From: Lentisphaeria bacterium
Lineage (GTDB): Bacteria > Verrucomicrobiota > Lentisphaeria > Victivallales > Victivallaceae
Reading direction: 5' to 3'
Assembly: GCA_018265615.1 (NCBI GenBank)
Contig: JABLYX010000067.1
Span: forward strand, 1 to 26,047
Length of the DNA stretch: 26,047 nt
The notes beneath the pieces were generated by a model. The model made no database searches, was not told the DNA's origin, and was given only the letters and a program-made list of their open reading frames with translations. This document shows positions 6,155 to 14,108 of the stretch, in pieces; within the stretch, counting starts at the first letter, position 1; the number at the start of each line of letters is the position of its first letter. A program made the position numbers and the translations under genes.

Positions 6155-8617
6155 TTACAACTCGATATAGTGTTTCTGGATCTCCGGCGTGCGTTCCGCG
6201 ATATTCGAAAGGCGTTCGCCGATTTTGGTCATTTCGCCAAGCATTTCAATGAAGATCACGGCGTTTGCAAGCTGGCATTTTCCCTTGCGCAGGCGCTCGG
6301 TATGGGCGGCTTCGAGCTTCGCGGCCATCCTCTGGAGCTTGCGTTCATCCTTCAGCGCGAACTTCACCTGTTCCGGATTCGTGCTGCCGAGGGCGGAGAT
6401 CGTGTTGCGCGCCTGGTCGTCGAGCACGTTCCAGAGTTTGCGCAGGTCCTTTTTGCCGGAGAGTGAAACCTTTTTGCCGGTCTTCAGGAGCCGGTCGGTC
6501 AGTTGGAGGATCAGCGCGGTGTGGTCCGCGATGCGCTCCGCGTCGTTCGTGCAGTGCATGAGCAGCGGGACGAGCTCCGACTGCGGTTCGGTCAGCGGCC
6601 GGCGCGTGATCTGCACGAGGTAGGCCGTCACTTCGGCCTGCATCGCGTCGATGCATTCCTCGGCTTCGGCGAGCGCCGCGTATTTCTCCTTGTCGGAGAC
6701 GCCGGCGATGAAGTGCATGTTGACCGCCTGATCGACCATCTTCCAGGAGTCCTCGACCATCGTATGGATGGCGGTGACGGCCTGCTTGAGCGCAATCGAC
6801 GGGGTCGCGAGCAGGTTCGGCTCGAGCGGCTGAATGCGGATCTTCTCATCGGCCGGAATCGGCAGCAGCCAGTTGCAGAGCTGCGCGAACCGGTTGATGA
6901 ACGGCAGCAGCAGCACGACGACGGCGACGTTGAAAAACGTGTGCGCCATCGCGATGTGGCGTTCTATATTCTGCGGATCCGGCGCAAAGACATTGCCCGG
7001 CGTGATCTCGTTGATGAAGTAGAGGAATACCGGAATTTTCTGCGGCCCGAACGGCACGTAGAAGAGCAGAAGCATCAACAGCGCGCCGAAGATGTTGAAG
7101 AGAGTATGCGCGACGGCGGCCTGCTTTGCGACGCGGTTCGCGGTGATCGCCGCGAGCATCGCGGTGATCGTCGTGCCGATGTTCGTGCCGATGAGCAGCG
7201 GCACTGCGGTCCAGAAGTTGATGAGCCCGCCCGCGGCCAGCGCGAGCACGATGCCCATCGCCGCTGAGCTCGACTGGATCAGCACGGTCGCCACGAGCCC
7301 GATCAGCATCGCGCCGAGCACCGCGCCGATCGGCATCCAGCCGCCGATGGCGGCGGGCCGGCAGTCGAACCATTGGAACGCATTCCGGAATCCCGGAAAA
7401 TCCGCGAGCATTTTGAGTTCGCTGGACATCATCATCATGCCGAAGAAGAGCAGCCCGAAGCCCAGGATACTTTCCCCCCAGCCTTTGACCGCGCGCTTTT
7501 TGGAGAGCGTGATGACGAAGCCGATCGTGATCGCGGGCAGCGCGAGCCCGGAGAGGTTGAAGGAGATGATCTGCGCGGTGACGGTCGTGCCGATGTTCGC
7601 GCCGAAGATGATGCCGATCGCCTGCGAGAGGTTCAGCAGCCCCGCGTTGATGAAGCCGATGACCATGACCGTCGTTGCGCTCGATGACTGGATGACTGCG
7701 GTGACGAGCGTCCCGGCCAGCACGGCGACGATGCCGTTGCGGGCGAAGAACTGCAGGACCTTCTTCATATTTTCCCCGGCGATCTTCTGGATGCCGCCGC
7801 CCATGAGTTCCATGCCGAAGACAAAGAGCGCGAGCCCGCCGAGCACGGCGATGACGACCGAAATCGCGTTGAAGCCGAGCAGCTTGACCGCCTTGTTCTG
7901 GATCAGGAAACCCTCTTCGGGGTTCACGACGCTGATGCCGACGTTGTAGACGCCGCTTTTGCCGCCGAGCTTCACGTCGGTTTCCGCGACGCCCTCGGCG
8001 TTGGTAACGGAGGTCGGAGTCAGGATTTTTGCACTGGTTTTCGCGCCTTCGCTGGTGGAGAGCAGATCGAAGTTCACGGCGACGCCCTGCGCGGGGGAGC
8101 CGTCCGGCTTCACGAGCTTGACGGAGAGCGGTTCGGTGCTGACCGATCCGGTCCGGTACTGGCGGTCGTTGCCGTCGATCTGCATGCCGGTGATGAAACG
8201 CAGCGTGATGCTCTTGCCGGGGTGATCCTTCGGGATGACGCGGAGATACTGGTCGCCGGTGGTTTTCCCGGCGGTGACGGTCACCGCCACGCCGCCGCCG
8301 TCGTCGGCTTTCGCTGCCGCCGGTTCCACTTTCAGGTCCGACCCGTCGGCCGGCTCGAAGAGGACGACCGCCCCCGCGGCGGGTGCGCGGCTGCCCTTGC
8401 CGCCGAGCATGCCCGGCTCCTGCGGGCCGAGGAGTTCGAGTTTGACCGGTTTCGCGAAAGGCCTGCCCGGAAGGGCGCACTGTTCTGCGCCGTCGACGAT
8501 CCTGATCTGGTCGACCGTGGTATCGGCCGGTTCGCTGCAGCCGGCGGCGAAGAGAAGGAGCAGCCCGGCGAGCAGTGTGAGAGAGAGATGCGTTCCGGTC
8601 CGGAAAGATAGAGGCAT
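6155..8617 (-). CDS. Lipoprotein-type Na/Pi cotransporter with Ig-like and PhoU-like domains
   Basis: 820 residues, longer than the usual 550-600 of bacterial Na/Pi cotransporters (NptA/YjbB type). Order: lipoprotein signal (about 1-26, AAGC with C27); two Ig-like domains resembling Big_1 (about 45-145 and 155-248, the second with GSPAQGVAVNF and TNAEGVAETD); the transporter, with inverted repeats marked by QSSSATT (310-316) plus GANIGTT (339-345) and QSSSAA (448-453) plus GTNIGTT (477-483); and a helical PhoU-like tail (about 605-820). It should couple Na+ to phosphate movement across the inner membrane. The ATG at 8617 was chosen because the signal peptide follows at once and the predicted promoter lies upstream; a start at 8689 would fall in the -35 box. 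The fumarase genes follow in the same operon. Substrate could differ from phosphate. Confidence 0.88.
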   Translation of the reverse strand: MPLSFRTGTHLSLTLLAGLLLLFAAGCSEPADTTVDQIRIVDGAEQCALPGRPFAKPVKLELLGPQEPGMLGGKGSRAPAAGAVVLFEPADGSDLKVEPAAAKADDGGGVAVTVTAGKTTGDQYLRVIPKDHPGKSITLRFITGMQIDGNDRQYRTGSVSTEPLSVKLVKPDGSPAQGVAVNFDLLSTSEGAKTSAKILTPTSVTNAEGVAETDVKLGGKSGVYNVGISVVNPEEGFLIQNKAVKLLGFNAISVVIAVLGGLALFVFGMELMGGGIQKIAGENMKKVLQFFARNGIVAVLAGTLVTAVIQSSSATTVMVIGFINAGLLNLSQAIGIIFGANIGTTVTAQIISFNLSGLALPAITIGFVITLSKKRAVKGWGESILGFGLLFFGMMMMSSELKMLADFPGFRNAFQWFDCRPAAIGGWMPIGAVLGAMLIGLVATVLIQSSSAAMGIVLALAAGGLINFWTAVPLLIGTNIGTTITAMLAAITANRVAKQAAVAHTLFNIFGALLMLLLFYVPFGPQKIPVFLYFINEITPGNVFAPDPQNIERHIAMAHTFFNVAVVVLLLPFINRFAQLCNWLLPIPADEKIRIQPLEPNLLATPSIALKQAVTAIHTMVEDSWKMVDQAVNMHFIAGVSDKEKYAALAEAEECIDAMQAEVTAYLVQITRRPLTEPQSELVPLLMHCTNDAERIADHTALILQLTDRLLKTGKKVSLSGKKDLRKLWNVLDDQARNTISALGSTNPEQVKFALKDERKLQRMAAKLEAAHTERLRKGKCQLANAVIFIEMLGEMTKIGERLSNIAERTPEIQKHYIEL

Positions 8618-8660
8618 GGTTTTGTCCCTGATTGTTGTTCGCACTGTGATACGGTTCTTT

Positions 8661-8689
8661 ACTATACTCCCGGAATGGCCGATTCTCAA
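8661..8689 (-). promoter_or_regulatory. Predicted promoter of the Na/Pi-fumarase operon
   Basis: On the minus strand, TTGAGA (8684-8689) and TATAGT (8661-8666) are separated by 17 bases, a near-consensus sigma-70 pattern. It lies about 44 bases upstream of the chosen ATG at 8617. It stands back to back with the promoter of the plus-strand DUF362 operon, leaving 19 bases between the two -35 boxes. Confidence 0.7.
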
Positions 8690-8708
8690 GTTTTCGCCGG
8701 CTCTTTTC

Positions 8709-8736
8709 TTGTAAAATCACGGATGCGTGCTATTAT
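8709..8736 (+). promoter_or_regulatory. Predicted promoter of the DUF362-polyferredoxin operon
   Basis: TTGTAA (8709-8714), 16 bases, TATTAT (8731-8736), 45 bases before the ATG at 8782. The region is AT-rich and no other gene lies between. A good ribosome site, GGAGGG, precedes the start codon. Confidence 0.55.
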
Positions 8737-8781
8737 TTATACAGTTTCATCGTCTGATCAATTCTGCACGGAGGGCTTATC

Positions 8782-9702
8782 ATGGAGCGACGGGATTTTC
8801 TGAAGGGTGCCGCGGCCCTTGCGCTGACGGCCGGAATCGCCGGGAAGCTCGGCGGCGCCGAGGCGCCGGAGAAGGACGGCAGGAGGAGCGGCGGCGTCCC
8901 CGACCTGGTCGCGCTGCGCGGCGAGTCGCCGGCGGAGATGTTCGACGCCGGAATCGCGCTGCTCGGCGGAATGAAGGCTTTCGTGAAGCCGGGCCAGAGC
9001 GTCGTCATCAAGCCGAACATCGGCTGGGACCGCCCGCCGGAGAGCGGCGCGAATGCGAACCCGGAATTGGTCGGGCGCATGGTGAAGCGGTGCCTCGAAG
9101 CCGGCGCGAAGGATGTGTTCGTTTTCGACCACACCTGCGACAACTGGGTCAACAGCTATTCGAAAAGCGGGATCAAGTCCGCGGTGGAGGCCGAAGGCGG
9201 CAAGATGGTCTCCGGCGCCGTCGAGGAGGATTACCGCGAGGTTGAGGTCCCCGGCGCGCTGCGCATGAAAAATGCGAAGGTGCACCGGCTGATCCTCGAC
9301 TGCGACGTATTTTTCAACGTCCCGGTGCTGAAGCACCACGGCGGTGCGAAGCTGACCTGCGCGATGAAGAACTTCATGGGGATCGTCTGGGACCGCCGCT
9401 ACATGCACGGAAACGACCTTCAGCAGTGCATCGCGGATGCGAGCCTGATCCGCCGCCCCGACCTGAACGTGGTCGACGCTTTCCGCGTCATGACGACGGG
9501 AGGGCCGCGCGGAAACGCGAATTCGGTCGTGCGCGACATGAAGAGCCTGCTGCTCTCGCGCGATATCGTCGCGGTGGATACCGCGGCGGCCCGCATGATC
9601 GGCTTCCCGCTCGAAACGGTCGCGCACATCCCGAACGGGGAGAAGCTCGGGCTCGGCAGCACGAAGCTTGAAACACTGGATATCCGGAGGGTCAGGCTCT
9701 AG
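8782..9702 (+). CDS. Tat-exported DUF362 family protein
   Basis: 306 residues. The N-terminus MERRDFLKGAAALAL is a twin-arginine (Tat) signal: RR at 3-4 followed by FLK and a short hydrophobic stretch. The protein therefore probably leaves the cytoplasm already folded, often a sign of a cofactor. The body matches the DUF362 family (formerly annotated as Fe-S proteins): SVVIKPNIGWDRPP (about 73-86), FDHTCDNW, FNVPVLKHHGGAKLTCAMKNFMG (about 175-197) and a C-terminal AVDTAAARMIGFP. No CxxCxxC ferredoxin motif is present, so electrons would come from a partner. That partner is likely the polyferredoxin encoded two bases downstream. The biochemical function of DUF362 is not established. Confidence 0.85.
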   Translation: MERRDFLKGAAALALTAGIAGKLGGAEAPEKDGRRSGGVPDLVALRGESPAEMFDAGIALLGGMKAFVKPGQSVVIKPNIGWDRPPESGANANPELVGRMVKRCLEAGAKDVFVFDHTCDNWVNSYSKSGIKSAVEAEGGKMVSGAVEEDYREVEVPGALRMKNAKVHRLILDCDVFFNVPVLKHHGGAKLTCAMKNFMGIVWDRRYMHGNDLQQCIADASLIRRPDLNVVDAFRVMTTGGPRGNANSVVRDMKSLLLSRDIVAVDTAAARMIGFPLETVAHIPNGEKLGLGSTKLETLDIRRVRL

Positions 9703-9704
9703 CC

Positions 9705-11273
9705 ATGCTGAAATTCCGGCTCCTGAAATTGCTGCGCATCCTGGTTTCGCTGCTGGTCCTGGCGTGTTTTTTCGCCGGATTCTCCTCGCTGTACGAGTTT
9801 GCCGGGAATGCGGCGAAAGGGGAGTTCCTGCCGTCGCTGCTGCGGCTGCTGACGCGCTTCTCACTGGTTTCCGCCGCGTTCTTTCTTGTGATCGCGGCGG
9901 TCGCGCTGCTGGCCGGGCGGCTCTACTGTTCCTTCTGCTGCCCGCTCGGTGTATTGCAGGATATCGCGGCCAGGATCGGTAAATTATTGAGTTTCAATAA
10001 ATTCAAATATAAGCCGATGCCGGATTTCAGGCGGGTCCGCTATGTCGCGCTGCTGATCCTCGTCTGCTTTGCGGTCGGCGGCTGGATCGTCCCGCTCGGG
10101 CTCTTTGAACCGTACACGCTCTTCGGCCGGAACGCGGCCGGTCCCGGCCAGAGCCTGTTCACGGAGGTCAACAACCAGCTCTACGGCAATATTGAGGCGC
10201 TTCAGCCGCTTGAGCCGCGGCCGGAGTTCCCGCTGACGCTGACGGTGCCGGCGGGGTTGATCCTGCTTGCGGTCCTGCTGCTTGCGGCATATCGCGGGCG
10301 CGTGTTCTGCAATACGCTCTGCCCGGCCGGCGCGCTGCTCGGGCTGCTTTCGAAGCGGGCGTTTGTTCCGCTGCAGCTCGACCCGGAGAAGTGCATGAAA
10401 TGCGGGCAATGCGTGAAGGTCTGCAAGGCCGGGTGCATCGATGTCCGCGGCCGGAAGCTCGACTCCGAGCGGTGCGTCGGCTGCATGAACTGCGGGACGG
10501 TCTGCAAATTCGGCGCGATCCGCTTCGGCCGCCGCGCGGAGAAAAAAGCGGTGGAGACGAGAGAGGAACCTTTGCCGGACTCCGGGCGCCGCACGTTTCT
10601 CGCCGCGGCCGGGGCCTCCGGCGCGTTGGCGCTGATCGGCGGGCGCCTCGCGGGAACGGCCGGGAAACGCAACCTTGCATTTGACGAAGCCGCCGGTTCG
10701 GTTCCGCCGGTGATGCCGCCGGGCGCGGGGAGCCGCGACGAGTTCAACCGCCGCTGCACCGGGTGCGGCATCTGCATCGCGAACTGCACCGGGCACACGC
10801 TGAAGCCCGCGTTCCTCGAATACGGGTTGGCCGGGATGGGGCAGCCGCGTCTGTCGTTTGAAATCGGCAAATGCGAATATGAGTGCCGCAACTGCTCGGA
10901 GCTCTGCCCGACGGGCGCGCTGCGCAAACTGACGCAGGATGAAAAGCGCCATTGCCGGATCGGCGAGGTGCAGTATTGCCGCGAACGCTGCGTGGTTGTG
11001 ACCGACGGCACGAGCTGCGGCGCGTGCGCCGAGCACTGTCCGACGGGCGCGCTGCAGATGGTTCCGTACAAGGATCACCTGACCATCCCGCATGTGATTC
11101 GGGAGCTGTGCATCGGCTGCGGCTGCTGCCAGTATATCTGCCCGGTCATGGATGAAAAGGGGAAAGCGATCATGGTTCACGGCGTGGCGGAGCAGACCCG
11201 GGCGGCCGATCCCCGCAAGGTGCTTGAGAAATCGCAGCCGGTTCAGGCGGAGACGGAGGAGTTCCCGTTCTGA
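9705..11273 (+). CDS. Membrane polyferredoxin, NapH-NapG-like fusion with internal Tat motif
   Basis: 522 residues, about the sum of NapH and NapG. Four membrane segments (about 11-29, 55-71, 112-131, 182-197) are interleaved with the NapH/CcoG-type cysteine loops YCSFCCP (74-80) and FCNTLCP (201-207). Two 4Fe-4S ferredoxin motifs follow (C230/233/236/240 and C257/260/263/267). Next come a twin-arginine motif GRRTFLAAAG (294-303) and a fifth hydrophobic segment (about 299-313). The C-terminal half has more cysteine clusters: C351/354/357/361, C390/394/397/401, C425/429/438/441/445 and C469/472/475/479. The inferred topology puts two clusters in the cytoplasm and about four in the periplasm. 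It begins two bases after the DUF362 stop. It is likely an electron carrier from quinol or a cytoplasmic donor to a periplasmic acceptor. Confidence 0.85.
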   Translation: MLKFRLLKLLRILVSLLVLACFFAGFSSLYEFAGNAAKGEFLPSLLRLLTRFSLVSAAFFLVIAAVALLAGRLYCSFCCPLGVLQDIAARIGKLLSFNKFKYKPMPDFRRVRYVALLILVCFAVGGWIVPLGLFEPYTLFGRNAAGPGQSLFTEVNNQLYGNIEALQPLEPRPEFPLTLTVPAGLILLAVLLLAAYRGRVFCNTLCPAGALLGLLSKRAFVPLQLDPEKCMKCGQCVKVCKAGCIDVRGRKLDSERCVGCMNCGTVCKFGAIRFGRRAEKKAVETREEPLPDSGRRTFLAAAGASGALALIGGRLAGTAGKRNLAFDEAAGSVPPVMPPGAGSRDEFNRRCTGCGICIANCTGHTLKPAFLEYGLAGMGQPRLSFEIGKCEYECRNCSELCPTGALRKLTQDEKRHCRIGEVQYCRERCVVVTDGTSCGACAEHCPTGALQMVPYKDHLTIPHVIRELCIGCGCCQYICPVMDEKGKAIMVHGVAEQTRAADPRKVLEKSQPVQAETEEFPF

Positions 11274-11306
11274 CGGGACATGGGATGAGGGAGTGTTCGG
11301 AAAAGT

Positions 11307-12077
11307 ATGGTCAGAAAATTTTTTCGCAGGTTCTTCCGGTTGTGGAGGGTGGTCTGGTGGTTCGTTGTGTCGAGCTGCCGGGTCCGTCGCGACCAGAAGG
11401 GCAGGAAAGGCTGGGATGCGGTCGCATGTTCGGCGCGGCATGCGCGGGAGTGGGCGCGCGGTTCGGCGAAGATTTTCAACTTTGAGGTTGTGGTGCACGG
11501 GGACCCCGGGAAATTTCCCGGCGGGCTCCTGGTCAGCAACCACCAGGGGTATCTCGACATCCTTGCCCATGCGGTGATTTTCCCGATCCGCTTCGCGCCG
11601 AAGAAGGAGATGCGGGGTTGGCCGCTGCTCGGGCCGTTTGTCGCGCAGAGCCATCCGATCTGGATCGACCGCACCTCGCGGCAGAAGGCGAAAGACGCCG
11701 CCGACGAGATGATTGCGACGCTTGAACACAGGATCAACCTCCTTGTCTATCCGGAGGGGACGAGCACGGATGGGGAGCACGGGCTCCTGCCGTTCAAATC
11801 GACGCCGTTCGAAGCGGCGGTGGATGCGAAGTGCGCGGTCCAGCCGCTGCTGACGTTCTTCGACAGCAGGGATCCGGAGGCGTATCCGCTCGCATGGTTC
11901 GGGAACGCTTCGCTGCTGCCGCATATCTGGAAAGTGCTCGGGCTCTCCCACGTGCGGGCGGATGTCCACATCCTGCCCGTCATGGAGCCGGTTCCGGGCG
12001 AGACCCGCAAAGAGATGGCCGCAAGGGTGTATGAGCTCATGCAGGCCGAATACATAAGGATCACAGGCCATGACTAA
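11307..12077 (+). CDS. PlsC-type lysophospholipid acyltransferase
   Basis: 256 residues with the glycerolipid acyltransferase motifs in order: NHQGYLD (78-84, catalytic H79 and D84, the NHx4D box), FAPKKEMRGWPLLG (97-110), the IDRTSR block (120-125) and YPEGTS (148-153). It should transfer an acyl group from acyl-ACP or acyl-CoA to lysophosphatidic acid or another lysolipid at the inner membrane. An Arg/Trp-rich N-terminal segment (1-22) is probably the membrane anchor. It lies 33 bases after the polyferredoxin, and its last eight bases overlap the next gene. The acyl acceptor may not be a standard phospholipid, given the unusual neighbours. The start has only a weak GGAAAAG ribosome site. 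Confidence 0.88.
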   Translation: MVRKFFRRFFRLWRVVWWFVVSSCRVRRDQKGRKGWDAVACSARHAREWARGSAKIFNFEVVVHGDPGKFPGGLLVSNHQGYLDILAHAVIFPIRFAPKKEMRGWPLLGPFVAQSHPIWIDRTSRQKAKDAADEMIATLEHRINLLVYPEGTSTDGEHGLLPFKSTPFEAAVDAKCAVQPLLTFFDSRDPEAYPLAWFGNASLLPHIWKVLGLSHVRADVHILPVMEPVPGETRKEMAARVYELMQAEYIRITGHD

Positions 12078-12852
12078 ACCGGAAAAATTTCTTCGCGGCG
12101 CAATGGGCGCGTGGGAGATGCTGATCGATTTCCCGCTGCCGGAGGCCGTCACCCGGAAATTCGGCGGCCGGGTGGACTCGACTTCGAAGCTTGCGGGGTT
12201 CCCGGTCGTCGGCGCGGCGGTCGGGATCCTGCTGGCGCTTGCGGCGGTTTTCTGCTCGATGGTGTTCAAGCCGGTGGCGGGTGGCGTGATCTTTGCAATT
12301 CTCGCGACCGCGTTTCTCGACCTGAAGGACTCGGGCAGGGGGCTCGGGCTCCTGACCAGCTGTTTCCTGCTGCGGCTGCGCGGCGTGCCGGTGGCGGAGT
12401 CGCTGCCGATGCTGACCGGCGACTGGAACAAGATCGGCAATCCGCTTGCGGCGGTTTTCGTTTCGCTGCTCGAAGTCGGCAAGGCGGCGCTGCTGTTCAC
12501 GCTGGCGTTCTACGGGGCGAAGCTCTGGATCCTCGTGATCCTCGCGGGCGCGTTCACCGTGCAGGGGATGCTCGCGACGGAGCCGGAACGGGACTCCGCT
12601 TCTCCGCTTCTGCCGGTTCCGCATGAGAACCGCCGGAGCGGCTGGTGGGCATTCGGGATCATCAGCGTCGTACTGCTGCCCTTTTTCCCGTTCGGAGTGA
12701 TCGCGGCGGCGGCCGTGGTTTATTTTGCCGCAACGGGTTTTGCCGGATTCTTCCGGCGGAACTTCGACGGGGTCACGCCGGATTTCATCACGCTGGCCGG
12801 AACGCTGGTCGAGCTCGTTTTGCTGATTCTCGGAGTGCTTTTCGCGCTTTGA
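12070..12852 (+). CDS. Divergent CobS-like integral membrane protein
   Basis: 260 residues, the length of CobS (adenosylcobinamide-GDP ribazoletransferase). Features in the CobS order: an amphipathic FPLPEAVTRKFGG start (21-33), FPVVGAAVGILLAL (44-57), a short acidic segment after TM2 (FLDLKDSGRGLG, 82-93), several membrane helices and the C-terminal FFRRNFDGVTPDFITLAGTLVEL, which resembles the CobS ending GGxTGDxxGAxxEL. The usual acidic signature HLDGLADxxD is not present; only D84 and D87 remain in that place. No other cobalamin gene is nearby. It could be a CobS paralogue with another acceptor, or a salvage enzyme. It starts inside the acyltransferase gene (eight-base overlap), so the two are translationally coupled. 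The protein is certain, its activity not. Confidence 0.55.
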   Translation: MTKPEKFLRGAMGAWEMLIDFPLPEAVTRKFGGRVDSTSKLAGFPVVGAAVGILLALAAVFCSMVFKPVAGGVIFAILATAFLDLKDSGRGLGLLTSCFLLRLRGVPVAESLPMLTGDWNKIGNPLAAVFVSLLEVGKAALLFTLAFYGAKLWILVILAGAFTVQGMLATEPERDSASPLLPVPHENRRSGWWAFGIISVVLLPFFPFGVIAAAAVVYFAATGFAGFFRRNFDGVTPDFITLAGTLVELVLLILGVLFAL

Positions 12853-12876
12853 GGCAAAGACAGGGATCAATGGAAC

Positions 12877-14061
12877 ATGCGGAACGATTTTGAGAAGAGC
12901 TACGATGTCGTGGTCGCCGGAGGCGGAGTCGCGGGCGTCGCCGCCGCGCTTGCGGCCGCGCGGCGGGGGCGCCGGGTCGCACTGGTCGAAAAGACGGTGC
13001 TCTGGGGCGGGCTCGCCACGACGGGAATCATTTTCATCTACCTGCCGCTCTGCGACGGCAACGGCACGCAGGTCACGTTCGGAATCTCCGAGGAGCTTCT
13101 GAAAGCCGGCATGAAGTACGGCCCCGGCGATATTCCGGCGGGTTGGAAGACCGGGAAGAACCTCGCGGAGGAGAAGCGTTACCGCACGGTTTTCTCCCCG
13201 GCTTCAATGGTGCTGGCGCTCGACGAGCTGCTGCTCGACTCGGGCTGCGAGCTCTGGCTCGACACGCAGCTCATCGATGCGGAGTGCCGCGGCGGGCGGG
13301 TCGAATCGGTTACGGTTGCGAACAAGTCCGGCACGGGGAAGCTGAAAGCGGCGGCGTTCGTCGATGCGACCGGAGACGCGGATATCGCGTTTTTCGCCGG
13401 GGCGGAGTGCCCGGTGATGGCGAATGCGCTGGCGAGCTGGACGCTTGAATATTCGGAGCAGGAGGGCGGGGCGCGCCTCGCGCCCTTGATCCGCGCTTCG
13501 ATCGTCGGCGGGTCGGTCGACCCGGATTTCACGGAGCCCGGCGTCAACGGGCGGTTGGTCAGCGATTTCGTGCTGGCGGGGCGCGCAGAGTACCGCAGGC
13601 GGCTCTGGAACGAATATGAGTCGGGAAAAGCGGACCGGTATACGCGTTTCCCGTTGAAGGTTCCGGCGATGGCGGATCTGCGCCACACGCGGCGGATCGA
13701 CGGGGAGTTCACACTGCTTTCCGGCATGGAGTGGCAGCCGTTCGACGATTCGATCGGGGTCTGCGCGGACTGGCGGACGACCGGGAAGGTATGGGAACTG
13801 CCGTACCGTGCGCTGCTGCCGAAGACGCTCGGCAACGTGCTTGCGGCGGGGCGCTGCATTTCCTCGCGCGACGACGCATGGGAGGTTACGCGGGTGATTC
13901 CGGTTGCGGCGCTGACGGGCGAGGCGGCGGGAATCGCGGCGTCGCTCGCCGCAGAACAGAGCCGCACGGCCCGCGAGGTTCCATACGCGGATGTGCAGCA
14001 GGCGATGAGGGAGGCGGGGAATCCCGTCCGAATCGGTGAACTTTACCGGGAAAAGCAGTAA
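12877..14061 (+). CDS. FAD-dependent oxidoreductase (PF12831-like)
   Basis: 394 residues. The dinucleotide-binding start is VVAGGGVAGVAAALAAARRG (12-31), followed by the VEKTVLWGGLATTG loop. FVDATGDADIAFFAG carries the ATGD motif of the GR2-like FAD fold. The C-terminal NVLAAGRCISSRDDAWEVTR with VAALTGEAAGIAA completes the FAD site. This group is common in Lentisphaerota and Bacteroidota, often beside sugar or lipid genes, and its substrates are mostly unknown. There is no signal peptide, so it is cytoplasmic. It sits 24 bases after the CobS-like gene and is the last gene before a strong terminator, ending the five-gene operon. Confidence 0.85.
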   Translation: MRNDFEKSYDVVVAGGGVAGVAAALAAARRGRRVALVEKTVLWGGLATTGIIFIYLPLCDGNGTQVTFGISEELLKAGMKYGPGDIPAGWKTGKNLAEEKRYRTVFSPASMVLALDELLLDSGCELWLDTQLIDAECRGGRVESVTVANKSGTGKLKAAAFVDATGDADIAFFAGAECPVMANALASWTLEYSEQEGGARLAPLIRASIVGGSVDPDFTEPGVNGRLVSDFVLAGRAEYRRRLWNEYESGKADRYTRFPLKVPAMADLRHTRRIDGEFTLLSGMEWQPFDDSIGVCADWRTTGKVWELPYRALLPKTLGNVLAAGRCISSRDDAWEVTRVIPVAALTGEAAGIAASLAAEQSRTAREVPYADVQQAMREAGNPVRIGELYREKQ

Positions 14062-14066
14062 TGGAC

Positions 14067-14092
14067 GGGGCGGCGGAACAGCCGCCCTTTTT
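14067..14092 (+). terminator. Intrinsic terminator of the five-gene operon
   Basis: Arms GGGCGGC (14068-14074) and GCCGCCC (14081-14087) enclose the loop GGAACA and are followed by TTTTT (14088-14092). It begins 6 bases after the TAA of the FAD oxidoreductase. On the opposite strand the T-run is missing, so it acts in one direction only. Confidence 0.9.
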
Positions 14093-14108
14093 CTGTCCGC
14101 ATATCAGC

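Noticed and set aside
6846..8720. A 624-codon alternative frame on the same strand as the Na/Pi cotransporter
   Set aside because: It is Arg/His-rich with no hydrophobic helices or motifs, and shifted against the well-supported transporter frame.
10580..10620. The internal RR motif as the start of a separate NapG-like gene
   Set aside because: The reading frame runs through without a stop, and no start codon with a ribosome site lies just before GRRTFLAAAG, so a single fusion protein is the simpler reading.
9984..12500. An 838-codon open frame on the minus strand
   Set aside because: It runs antisense to the polyferredoxin, plsC and CobS-like genes, all with clear motifs. Its translation is Arg/Pro/Ala-rich with no recognisable domain. 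It is a by-product of high GC codon use.
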